A stretch of DNA of 64,000 nucleotides from Bacillota bacterium (lineage in GTDB: Bacteria > Bacillota > Clostridia > Lachnospirales > Lachnospiraceae). Shown piece after piece: positions 55,584-63,741 of this stretch. The translations under genes were made by a program, and so were the position numbers. The stretch lies in contig JAEZRJ010000078.1 of the NCBI GenBank assembly GCA_023412855.1, positions 62,001 to 126,000 on the forward strand, in the 5' to 3' direction. Below the pieces are notes generated by a model. That model saw only the letters and a program-made list of their open reading frames with translations, was not told the origin of the DNA and searched no databases. Each line of letters begins with the position of its first letter. The stretch's first letter is position 1.

Positions 55584-55739
55584 TCTATGCTTCTCCTGCA
55601 AATTTTCTTAGAATCAGTTCTTTTTCTGGCTGAGCAAAAGTGTGCTACGCATCAATCTATTCTATAATAGGCGTATTTTCCTGTTACAGAACTAAAATGT
55701 GCTTAACACACGAGCACTTTCCTAAATTATATGAAGAAA

Positions 55740-55761
55740 GACGGATGCTAAAACATCCGCC
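55740..55761 (-). terminator. Terminator after the SGNH lipoprotein gene
   Basis: Perfect stem GGCGGATG / CATCCGTC-type with TTTTAG loop on the minus strand, then TTTCTTCAT. The neighbouring 55622-55735 holds degenerate CAAAAGTGTGC fragments related to the second repeat family. Confidence 0.7.
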
Positions 55762-55817
55762 TTGTATTTTAACATATATTACTATTTGCCGCAATCTCAC
55801 ATTGCACTGTTCAAATA

Positions 55818-56834
55818 TTAATTATTCCTCGTCTCTTCATATCCCAAAATAACTTCCGAAAGTTTTTCTGCGTATTTCCTGCGGCCTTTTTCTGATAAAT
55901 GGATACCATCCTCCAAATACTCATCCGCCGAATAGGTATTCAAACCTATTCCTTCATACGCATTTAGGAATAACGTATACTCATCCGCGGAAACATTGCC
56001 GCATACGCGGTAATAGGCCGCCAGCGTACCGCCCCCGTTATCCACCATGTTGCCGTCTCCCAGATATGCCCCATCCTTTCCCCAAAACTGCGCGTAGTTT
56101 GGAGAGCACAGAACGATCTGAGCGTTAGGATAATTGCTCCGTAACTGATTAATAGCAATTCTTAAAGCTCCTACATAAGTATACTCCTGGTTGGTATTAG
56201 AATCGTTGTTTATCGGAATCGCACTGAGAAAATCGTTCATTCCGTATTCAATGATAAAATAATCCGTTTTGCTGAAATCACAGGCAGCAAACACCTCTCC
56301 TGCCCGATAGCCATTCATTATACCTGCATCCACGTTACCGCAAATCGCATGCACTACTCCTTGAAGACTGCGGGAACTCCAGTTCTCATATACAGCACTT
56401 TCATACTGTGTTAACGCCGCAGTCGTCCCTCCCATGGCGAGATTGTACACATCGGCATTGCACAGTGCTCCTGTAATCGACGCGATTCCGGTTTCATTCC
56501 GATAACCGTCCAGAATGCTGTCCCCAAGAAAGACAATCTGCAGGCGTCCGGCATCAGACACCTCCGGGGGCACTTCTGTCACTTCCTTCTCCTCGATTTC
56601 GGGTTCTATTAAATCCTCCGGCGAAACGACCACAGTTCCTTCCTCCGGCTGGGATTCTTCCCGTTCTTTCTCATTCTCCTTGTTCATTTCCTCCGTAGCC
56701 TTGGGAACTTCCTGCGCTGTTACCGCCCCCTGCGACGTCTCTTCTCCCAAATCCTGCTCTTTCGCTGCTGTTCCACAGCCTGCGATAAACAAAAGCATCG
56801 CTAAGAGAATATATTTTTTCATTTTTCTCCTCAT
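55818..56834 (-). CDS. SGNH/GDSL hydrolase lipoprotein, second copy
   Basis: 338 residues. Lipoprotein signal MKKYILLAMLLFIAGC, then a Glu/Pro-rich linker (about 20-90), then SGNH: LQIVFLGDSILDGY (GDS), NLAMGGTTAAL, YFIIEYGMNDFLSAIP (GxND as GMND) and EDGIHLSEKGRRKYAEKL (Asp-x-x-His). All blocks present. GGGAGG precedes the first ATG by seven bases. It is upstream of the FkbH gene but behind its own terminator, so may be separately expressed. Likely acts with one of the MBOATs as an acyl-transfer or esterase partner. Confidence 0.85.
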   Translation of the reverse strand: MRRKMKKYILLAMLLFIAGCGTAAKEQDLGEETSQGAVTAQEVPKATEEMNKENEKEREESQPEEGTVVVSPEDLIEPEIEEKEVTEVPPEVSDAGRLQIVFLGDSILDGYRNETGIASITGALCNADVYNLAMGGTTAALTQYESAVYENWSSRSLQGVVHAICGNVDAGIMNGYRAGEVFAACDFSKTDYFIIEYGMNDFLSAIPINNDSNTNQEYTYVGALRIAINQLRSNYPNAQIVLCSPNYAQFWGKDGAYLGDGNMVDNGGGTLAAYYRVCGNVSADEYTLFLNAYEGIGLNTYSADEYLEDGIHLSEKGRRKYAEKLSEVILGYEETRNN

Positions 56835-56915
56835 TATTATTCCTCCCGGAATTCATAAATTTTTTAGTTACCGAAGTATAAATCAGACTGACTTATGTGC
56901 ACACTGAAATTATAG

Positions 56916-57064
56916 GTTACTGTTCACCCCGTTCTCAGTAACACATGATGTTCTGCAATGCAAACTTTTGCATTTCAATTCGCTCCGCGAAGCAGAAACC
57001 ATCTCTTCAATCATATTCTTACGTAGCTTAACAGCAAGGGTTAAGCTACTGTGTGAACAGTAAC
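56916..57064 (+). repeat. Structured interspersed repeat, full copy J (149 bp)
   Basis: Ends GTTACTGTTCAC and GTGTGAACAGTAAC; long form, very close to copy B (TGCAATGCAAACTTTTGCAT; TCTTCAATCATATTCTTACG). It sits between divergent genes; the remaining 220 bases of the gap are AT-rich with a promoter. Confidence 0.88.
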
Positions 57065-57167
57065 AATTATAGCACATTTTTTCACTAATAACTTTCTCTG
57101 TAAAATAATTAAGGAATTATTCCCAAGGACTTAAAAAAAACTTAATAAATATTTGTTTTAATAAAAT

Positions 57168-57177
57168 TTGATATAAT
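57168..57177 (+). promoter_or_regulatory. Extended -10 promoter of the third MBOAT gene
   Basis: TTGATATAAT: TG one base before TATAAT (57172-57177). No good -35 at 17 bp (TTGTTT is 13 bp away). About 110 bases upstream of the start codon. Confidence 0.45.
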
Positions 57178-57285
57178 ATGAATCGATAATGTATAAAAAT
57201 TGATATTTTATGCTAATTGCCATAACTTTTAAAATCACCTATAATATATTATCAGCATTATTTTCGGAAAGCACTGAGGTAACTT

Positions 57286-58746
57286 ATGCTATTTAATTCT
57301 ATGGCCTTTGCCATATTTTTACCTATAGTTTTTTTATTATACTGGATATGTCCTTCTAAATACCGATATGTTTTTTTATTAGCGGTCAGCTATTATTTCT
57401 ATATGAGCCTCGACGTAAGGTATGTATTCTTTCTGCTGTTCACCACAGTGATTTCTTATTTGTTAGCCAGATGCTTCGACATATCAAAAAGTCTGCGTGC
57501 CAAGAGAATCGGACTGGTTTCGGGAATTCTTTCTTTAACGGGGGTTCTCTTACTATATAAGTATTTAGACTTTTTCTTCGAAATTATAAATACTGCTGCG
57601 CAGTCGTTTTCAATTCCTATACAAACCCCTACTCTAAAGCTTATGCTGCCCGTGGGTATTTCATTCTATACTTTCCAGACTCTCGGATATCTGATTGATG
57701 TATATAAGGGCAAGTATCCGGCTGAAAAGCATTTCGGTTACTACAGCTTATTTGTATCCTTTTTTCCTCAGCTCCTGTCCGGTCCTATCGGGCGGGGAGA
57801 CAAGCTGCTTCCTCAATTTAAAGAAGTGCGTCTCTTCGACTCTTCCAAGGCCGCCTATGGCTTAAAGCTCATGTCGGTCGGCTATTTTAAGAAGCTTGTG
57901 GTTGCGAATCTGCTCGTATCCAGCGTGGATTCCGTATTCGACAACGTAAACAGCTATATCGGGCTGGTTTACATCATCGTTACGATTATGTTTGCCATTC
58001 AGATTTATTGCGATTTCTCCGGCTACACGGATATCGCGGTAGGCACTGCTATGCTGTTTGGCATCGAATTGACCCAGAACTTCAAAAGCCCTTATTTTTC
58101 TCACAGTATAAAAGAATTCTGGAGCCGCTGGCACATATCCCTTTCCACATGGTTCCGGGATTATCTGTACATTCCGATGGGCGGCAATCGGGTCGGACGG
58201 TTGCGACATGCTTTGAATTTGATGGTCACCTTTTTAGTAAGCGGTCTTTGGCACGGCGCCGGATTGAACTTTCTCGTATGGGGAGGCCTGCATGGTCTCT
58301 ATCAGATTATAGAAAGCCTTCTATTTCATGGTAAAAGTAATAAAAAAGGAAAAACTGCAGCTTCCCGAAAAGGCCTCTTAAGCCTTTTCTCTCTCGCTCT
58401 GACCAACTTCTTTGTCTGTCTGGCATGGGTATTCTTCCGTGCAGGCAACCTTACGGATGCATGGCGAATGATCAGCTTAAGTTTTTTCCAGATTAACGAT
58501 TTGAATGAATATTTGAAAACAGCGGTAATTTGTCTGGATATGACGTACACTCATATGGTATATATCTCCATCCCCGTTATTTTACTCGGAATTTACGATT
58601 ACGCCTCCTTGAAAACGGATGTTATTTCCTACATTTCCTCGAAGAAAATATGGGTGCGCTATCCTGTTTATATCTTATTTTTACTCATTATTCTTTTATT
58701 TTCAGAGAAAGGAGTATCGACTGAATTCTATTATTTTCAGTTTTGA
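57286..58746 (+). CDS. MBOAT family O-acyltransferase, third copy
   Basis: 486 residues, plus strand. Conserved IYCDFSGYTDIAVGTAMLFGIEL, EFWSRWHISLSTWFRDYLYIPMGGNRVG and active-site LVSGLWHGAGLNFLVWGGLHGLYQ. Standard AlgI-like length. GAGG six bases before the ATG. The stop codon overlaps the start of the next gene (TGATG), so this MBOAT is translated together with the SGNH-like protein that follows. Confidence 0.92.
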   Translation: MLFNSMAFAIFLPIVFLLYWICPSKYRYVFLLAVSYYFYMSLDVRYVFFLLFTTVISYLLARCFDISKSLRAKRIGLVSGILSLTGVLLLYKYLDFFFEIINTAAQSFSIPIQTPTLKLMLPVGISFYTFQTLGYLIDVYKGKYPAEKHFGYYSLFVSFFPQLLSGPIGRGDKLLPQFKEVRLFDSSKAAYGLKLMSVGYFKKLVVANLLVSSVDSVFDNVNSYIGLVYIIVTIMFAIQIYCDFSGYTDIAVGTAMLFGIELTQNFKSPYFSHSIKEFWSRWHISLSTWFRDYLYIPMGGNRVGRLRHALNLMVTFLVSGLWHGAGLNFLVWGGLHGLYQIIESLLFHGKSNKKGKTAASRKGLLSLFSLALTNFFVCLAWVFFRAGNLTDAWRMISLSFFQINDLNEYLKTAVICLDMTYTHMVYISIPVILLGIYDYASLKTDVISYISSKKIWVRYPVYILFLLIILLFSEKGVSTEFYYFQF

Positions 58747-59801
58747 TGGAGCTTATGAAAAAGTCTTATCTTAATTTTATCGTAAAATGTATTGCAGTAA
58801 GCGGCATCGCCTTTTTACTTCTGCTTCTGTTAAATTATCGTTATAAGCAAGTGATGGACGACCCTTATGCGGACGCACACAAATTCGACTTTATGAATTC
58901 CACTTATAACAATATCCAAATTGCTAATATCGGCAGTTCTCATGGGGAATATGCTTTTTATTATGAGGAGCTGACAAAGCAAAGCGGCTATGAATGTTTC
59001 AACTTCGCCATGGCGAGTCAGACCTATAACTACGACCTCGCGATACTCTCCATGTATCGGGAGCATTTTGCAAAAGACAGCATTCTGTTCATTCCGATTT
59101 CTTATTTTTCCTTTAATGACGAGGTGGTTAACGAAACGGAAAGAGAATCCTTGAACGCCAAATATTATACCTTCCTCTCCCCACGGTATATCCCTGGCTA
59201 CAGCCCGTATATCGATTTGGTAACACATAGGATGCCTATTCTTTCTGCCGGAGAAGATATTGTAAAACTTTTCCCCTCTAACATTTTATACTCGTTCATG
59301 CCTCTAAAAGCCTTTGCCGCAGAAAGCAGCGTTCTCAGTCCCGAGGAACTAAAAAAAGAAACGGAGGCTCAATTTTACGAAAAAGCGCTGAATAGGTACC
59401 AAAGGCATATGGAGAATAAAGAGGAGTATTTCATGCAAGAGCGTATAGATAATCTGTATGATATTATAGATTTTTGTATGAAAAACGGAATTACTCCCGT
59501 ACTCATTACTACACCTTACACCTCTTATTACACCGATATGGTTTCCGCTGAATTCAAAACAGAGTTCTACGATACGATTCATGCCATAACGGCTGCCACC
59601 AGTGTTCCTTATTATGACTATTCGCAGGACGAGCGCTTTACCAGTCACCTGGAATACTTTGCAGATGCGGACCACTTAGATACAGGAGGGGCCATCGCCT
59701 TTATGAATATAATAAAAGAAGAAATCCCCGAATATCGGGAATTCCTTCAAAATAACGATCCTATTCACAACGGAGATCCTAACTGGCAGCCCCCATATTA
59801 A
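58746..59801 (+). CDS. Secreted SGNH-like protein, MBOAT partner
   Basis: 351 residues. One N-terminal membrane segment (FIVKCIAVSGIAFLLLLLLNYRY), then an outer domain: IQIANIGSSHGEYAFYY (GSSH block I), CFNFAMASQTYNYDLA, LITTPYTSYYTDMV, and FADADHLDTGGAIAFMNII, which provides the Asp/His end block. The layout matches DltD/AlgJ-like partners of MBOATs. ATG 58746 overlaps the MBOAT stop by one base (58746). Likely the extracellular part of an O-acylation pair. The 3' end overlaps the convergent aminotransferase gene by four bases. Confidence 0.82.
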   Translation: MELMKKSYLNFIVKCIAVSGIAFLLLLLLNYRYKQVMDDPYADAHKFDFMNSTYNNIQIANIGSSHGEYAFYYEELTKQSGYECFNFAMASQTYNYDLAILSMYREHFAKDSILFIPISYFSFNDEVVNETERESLNAKYYTFLSPRYIPGYSPYIDLVTHRMPILSAGEDIVKLFPSNILYSFMPLKAFAAESSVLSPEELKKETEAQFYEKALNRYQRHMENKEEYFMQERIDNLYDIIDFCMKNGITPVLITTPYTSYYTDMVSAEFKTEFYDTIHAITAATSVPYYDYSQDERFTSHLEYFADADHLDTGGAIAFMNIIKEEIPEYREFLQNNDPIHNGDPNWQPPY

Positions 59802-60895
59802 TTGTTATATTCGTTACAAGCGTCTATGACAAGGTTAATTTCCTCCTCTGTCATTTCCGGGAACATAGGAAGGGTAATGCAGTGCTCTGCCAAATATTCT
59901 GCATTTGGGCAATCTCCTTTTCGATAGTTCAAGTGCGCATATGCCTGCTGTAAATGACAGGGCACCGGGTAATGCCTGTTGCATTCAATTCCCCGCTCAT
60001 CCATAAAACGAAGGAAAGCTTCTGCATCCGGTACGGTAATGACAAATAGGTGAAACACTGATTCGGTATTGTCAGGATGTTCCTGCATTCGGATTCTCGG
60101 ATTAACTATCTCTCTCAGATAACGATGCCCGATATCTTGTCTCCGGCGGGTCCATTCATCCAAATACTTCAGACTGACGCTGAGAACGGCTCCCTGAATT
60201 CCCTCCATACGCATGTTATATCCTACTACATCGTGGTAATATCTCACCTTGCATCCTTGATTCTTTAATATATCGATGTAGTCTATATATTTCTTATTAT
60301 TTGATGTCACGCTGCCCGCTTCTCCAAAAGCATAAAGGTTCTTGCCAGGATAAAAGCTAAAGCATCCGATATCGCCAAGGCCTCCCACCATTCTTCCGTC
60401 ATATCTGGCATTATGGGCCTGCGCACAATCCTCCACCACATACAGGCTATGCCTATCCGCGATTTCCTTTACCTCCCCAAAGTCGAAGGGCTGTCCATAA
60501 AGATGAACTCCGATAATCGCTTTCGTTTTTTCTGTGATCCTTTTTTCAATGGCTGCAGGATCAATTTCCCATGTATCCTCAGTACAATCTACAAAAACCG
60601 GAATCGCCCCGGTATAGGTAACTCCCCATGCGGTAGCGATATAAGTGTTTGCAGGAACAATGACCTCATCTCCGGGACCGATACCAAGCGCCAGCATCGC
60701 AAGCTGAATGGCAGATGTTCCGTTATCCACTCCCGTCGCCGCTCTGACCCCAATATATTCTGCAAATTCCTGATCGAACTTATCTGCGAACTTTCCTCCA
60801 GAAAAAGCAGTTTCTTCGCAGACCTCCTCTATCGCCTTCATATACTCGTCCTTATGATTTCTATAGTTTCTCCCTAAATCAACTCTTTTTAGCAT
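59798..60895 (-). CDS. DegT/DnrJ/EryC1/StrS family sugar aminotransferase
   Basis: PLP-dependent enzyme that aminates a keto nucleotide sugar. 365 residues, normal for the family. Signature: GVDNGTSAIQLAMLALGIGPGDEVIVPANTYIATAW, VVEDCAQAHNARYDG and the PLP-lysine loop GCFSFYPGKNLYAFGEAGSV. Family members of this sequence type make dTDP-3-amino or 4-amino-6-deoxyhexoses; an RmlB product could be the substrate, though no 3-ketoisomerase gene is seen. ATG overlaps the stop of the GT2 gene at 60879 by 17 bases, indicating coupling. Confidence 0.9.
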   Translation of the reverse strand: MLKRVDLGRNYRNHKDEYMKAIEEVCEETAFSGGKFADKFDQEFAEYIGVRAATGVDNGTSAIQLAMLALGIGPGDEVIVPANTYIATAWGVTYTGAIPVFVDCTEDTWEIDPAAIEKRITEKTKAIIGVHLYGQPFDFGEVKEIADRHSLYVVEDCAQAHNARYDGRMVGGLGDIGCFSFYPGKNLYAFGEAGSVTSNNKKYIDYIDILKNQGCKVRYYHDVVGYNMRMEGIQGAVLSVSLKYLDEWTRRRQDIGHRYLREIVNPRIRMQEHPDNTESVFHLFVITVPDAEAFLRFMDERGIECNRHYPVPCHLQQAYAHLNYRKGDCPNAEYLAEHCITLPMFPEMTEEEINLVIDACNEYNN

Positions 60896-61619
60896 TCGCT
60901 TTGTCCTCTTTCTTAAATTCCCTGTAGAGCCTTTTTATTTGCATTAGATAATTTCTTATCGTTTTCCATAACTTTACCGTAGTATTATAATCCTCCTGCC
61001 ATTCCACCGGCATGTCCATGATACGTACTCCTCCCCGCTCTGCGCGAAGCAGCATCTCAACTGTATAGAACCATCCGTTCTCATTCCCCGATACTTCGAT
61101 TAATTCGTCTGCTACTTTTTTACGCATAAAAGTAAAACCGCAAACTGCATCAGTGGATTTCATTTTTAAAATACTTTTTAAAAGTATCAGAAGGCCTTTT
61201 GATGTGATTTTCCGATACCATTTCCTTCCTTGTGTATCTGACTGTCTGCTGAATCTTGTGCCATTAATATATTCTATATCCTCTCTATTCTCAAAAATGC
61301 GGATGGCTTCCCCCAGATGCTTAATATTCGTGGATAAGTCGATATCCATATACCCCACAATATCGCTGGTGTTTCTCTTTATGCCTTCTCTGAAAGCCAC
61401 TCCAACCCCTCGTTCTTCCACCCTCACATATGTTACCTCTTCATACATTTCACAAAGTTCCTTTGCAATTTCAGGTGTTTCATCTGTCGATCCGTTATCT
61501 AAAATCATAAGTGTGCACGGCGCATTGCAATTTTTTCGTAAATACTCAACCGTCGTCACAATGCCATTTTTAAGTCTGAGTTTCTCATTCAATACCGGAA
61601 ATAAAATAGTAATATCCAT
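60879..61619 (-). CDS. GT2 family glycosyltransferase (DPM1-like)
   Basis: About 246 residues, cytoplasmic, no membrane helices. Core: DITILFPVLNEKLRLKNG, LDNGSTDETPEIAKEL, VGYMDIDLSTNIKHLGE (DxD), DAVCGFTFMRKKVADEL, VEWQEDYNTTVKLWKT. Resembles dolichyl-phosphate glucose/mannose synthases without the membrane tail. Start ATG 61619 (AAGGAG six bases upstream); the frame from 61634 adds only MKELK. 20 bases after the next GT2 gene, in one operon with the flavoprotein and the aminotransferase. Confidence 0.88.
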   Translation of the reverse strand: MDITILFPVLNEKLRLKNGIVTTVEYLRKNCNAPCTLMILDNGSTDETPEIAKELCEMYEEVTYVRVEERGVGVAFREGIKRNTSDIVGYMDIDLSTNIKHLGEAIRIFENREDIEYINGTRFSRQSDTQGRKWYRKITSKGLLILLKSILKMKSTDAVCGFTFMRKKVADELIEVSGNENGWFYTVEMLLRAERGGVRIMDMPVEWQEDYNTTVKLWKTIRNYLMQIKRLYREFKKEDKANAKKS

Positions 61620-61639
61620 TTTCAGCTCCTTCACTGCTT

Positions 61640-62587
61640 TTACCTTTTTGAGACCTTTTCCACATACTCCACTAAATATCTCTGATGTTTAAATATGAGA
61701 TTCAATAATACCGATAAGTACTTCAAAATAATCGCCAGTAAAATAAATACGCCGAAAAAACCGAATGCAAGAAATCCCATAGTAGATATCCAGCCTTCCA
61801 CCGGCTTATACGAACTAAAAATGGAACTGATAATATAAATCAGGACTCCAAAGGAAAATATTAAAAACGCTCCGCTGATCAGTAATGCGGTTTTCTCCAG
61901 TACATCAGTAAAATAGATAAAAGAGTCCATTGCAAGACTTGTACGCTCATTTCGGTTTGTCTTATTCCGCGTTCTTCCGCCCTTTTGGCAGTCCTCATAA
62001 TATATCGTATCCGTTTTTAAACCGCAATTCATATATACCGCCTTCCTATAAGGAATATAGGTACCGAGAGTATTCACTCTGTTAATCGCCCTTCTGGATA
62101 GAATTCGAAATGTTTCCTGGCCGATTTTATTCTTTGACCAACTGGTCAGATTATAAAAGAAATAAAACAGCTTGGATGTCAGCTTAACTCGACTTTTACA
62201 ACTGGTAGAGACGATATCATACCCATCCAGCAGCCTTTTATATACCTTCACGATAAGCTCAGGAGAATAATCACAGTTCATATCGTCAAATTCATATACA
62301 AAGTCGCCGATTGCCAGATCTCTTCCTGCATTCATTGACGCTTCCAATCCTTGAAAATGACTCATATGCACAATATTTATTATATTATTCTCTTCACAGA
62401 GTGAAAAGTATTCTTTTAATACCTCTATACCATCATCTACCGATGCATCATTCACACAAATAACTTCATATTTCTCAAAGGTATCCATAAATACCCGCAA
62501 TGTTTGCTCGAAAAAACGGACTATATTCGAGCTGTCGTTATGTACGTACACAACAATAGATATAAACTTGCTTTCTTTTTTTTCCAT
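61640..62587 (-). CDS. GT2 family glycosyltransferase with C-terminal membrane helices (GtrB-like)
   Basis: 315 residues. GT2 domain: FISIVVYVHNDSSNIVRFFEQTL, VICVNDASVDDGIEVL, DFVYEFDDMNCDYSPELI, with an acidic cluster FDDMNCD in place of a strict DxD. Two or more hydrophobic helices close the protein (ALLISGAFLIFSFGVLIYIISSIF; GFLAFGFFGVFILLAIILKYL), as in polyprenyl-phosphate sugar synthases. Start ATG overlaps the stop of the flavoprotein gene by one base (TAATG). Probably makes or uses a lipid-linked sugar. Confidence 0.85.
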   Translation of the reverse strand: MEKKESKFISIVVYVHNDSSNIVRFFEQTLRVFMDTFEKYEVICVNDASVDDGIEVLKEYFSLCEENNIINIVHMSHFQGLEASMNAGRDLAIGDFVYEFDDMNCDYSPELIVKVYKRLLDGYDIVSTSCKSRVKLTSKLFYFFYNLTSWSKNKIGQETFRILSRRAINRVNTLGTYIPYRKAVYMNCGLKTDTIYYEDCQKGGRTRNKTNRNERTSLAMDSFIYFTDVLEKTALLISGAFLIFSFGVLIYIISSIFSSYKPVEGWISTMGFLAFGFFGVFILLAIILKYLSVLLNLIFKHQRYLVEYVEKVSKR

Positions 62588-63717
62588 TATAAAAGCTCCT
62601 CCAAATCATACACCGTATTGATTTTTCCCGATAATACGCTAACAAAGTACGGTTTTTCCGAATCTATCCGAATTTTCGTCGGCCGCGAATCATCCACCTC
62701 AGAAGATTTCAAAATCGGTTTCATAGAAAACAAAGAGTCTACATATTCGTATTGATATTCATCTTTTAAATACTTTCTTGCCAAATGATCCATATATTGC
62801 CATGCAGTAGGCGGCTTATTCTCACATTCGTTACAATTTCTCAACTGATTTTCACTGCATTCCAATTCCTTCTGACATGAAAAAACAGGTAATCTGTCAT
62901 AACTGGTTACATGAGGGGTAAAGGTTACCGACGTCAAAGAATGATACCCCGTCTTCCCAAAAGGCATAATAGAAAAAAAAGGGCCATCCATTACCGTAAT
63001 TCCAACATCCTTCAGCTTATCTCCCGGCTTACAAAGAATAATTTCACATAGTTCATACTTAATGTCAAAAAGATCTTTATTTTCGCTTTCCGGTTGAATA
63101 AACCGCAATATCTGATTGGCAGAAGCATAAGTAGCATTTAATACAAATTCTGTTTCAAAGCTTCCTTTGTTCCTTACGCTTACTTCGAACTTGTCTCCGA
63201 CTTTTCTTATGCTTTCTATCTTCGCACCGTATATTTCTTTGATCTTGCTTTGTCCGGCCAGCTCTTTCACATAAAAATCTCTTAAGAGCATCGCATCATA
63301 AGTGTATTCCTCCGTCAGAAATGCTCCGTCGCACTGACCTTCTCTAAAATATCTCGATACCGGCATTTCCTCACAGCGAATGCGTGCCGCTTCACAAAAT
63401 GCGGTAAACTGTTTCGCATCGGTCCATGAATACTGTGCCGAAGTCGCATAAATCTGCTGAAATGACGAATAAATGCAAAAATCGAATTCTTCCGCAAACC
63501 GTCTGAAATACCCGGCCGATTTTACTGCTGTTGAAATACTTCTCGGATAATGATACCCCATGTGAACTCGCGCCTGATTAATATACGTAGCTCTTTTAAA
63601 CGGAGCATCTTCACATTCGAGGAGTAGAATCTGCTCGCCCTTTTTGGCACAGTATAACGCTGCATACATTCCATACAAGCCTGCCCCTATAATAATCTTA
63701 TCGTATACCTTCCTCAT
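62587..63717 (-). CDS. FAD-dependent oxidoreductase (DAO-like)
   Basis: 376 residues. Dinucleotide-binding fold at the N-terminus: YDKIIIGAGLYGMYAALYCAKKGEQILLLE, then RATYINQARVHMGYHYPRS. The substrate domain is of the D-amino-acid-oxidase/glycerol-3-phosphate-oxidase type. It heads a chain of overlapping genes (GT2, GT2, aminotransferase), so it may oxidise a sugar or lipid-linked intermediate made there. C-terminal STRV-type closing segment PYFVSVLSGKINTVYDLEELL. The gene upstream is cut by the window end. Confidence 0.82.
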   Translation of the reverse strand: MRKVYDKIIIGAGLYGMYAALYCAKKGEQILLLECEDAPFKRATYINQARVHMGYHYPRSISTAVKSAGYFRRFAEEFDFCIYSSFQQIYATSAQYSWTDAKQFTAFCEAARIRCEEMPVSRYFREGQCDGAFLTEEYTYDAMLLRDFYVKELAGQSKIKEIYGAKIESIRKVGDKFEVSVRNKGSFETEFVLNATYASANQILRFIQPESENKDLFDIKYELCEIILCKPGDKLKDVGITVMDGPFFSIMPFGKTGYHSLTSVTFTPHVTSYDRLPVFSCQKELECSENQLRNCNECENKPPTAWQYMDHLARKYLKDEYQYEYVDSLFSMKPILKSSEVDDSRPTKIRIDSEKPYFVSVLSGKINTVYDLEELL

Positions 63718-63741
63718 AGTAATCTTCTACCCTTTTATTTT

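Noticed and set aside
6589..57064. Insertion-sequence family with transposase
   Set aside because: Copies are 130-240 bp with no coding capacity, and no transposase gene is visible in the window; only a non-autonomous element can be claimed.
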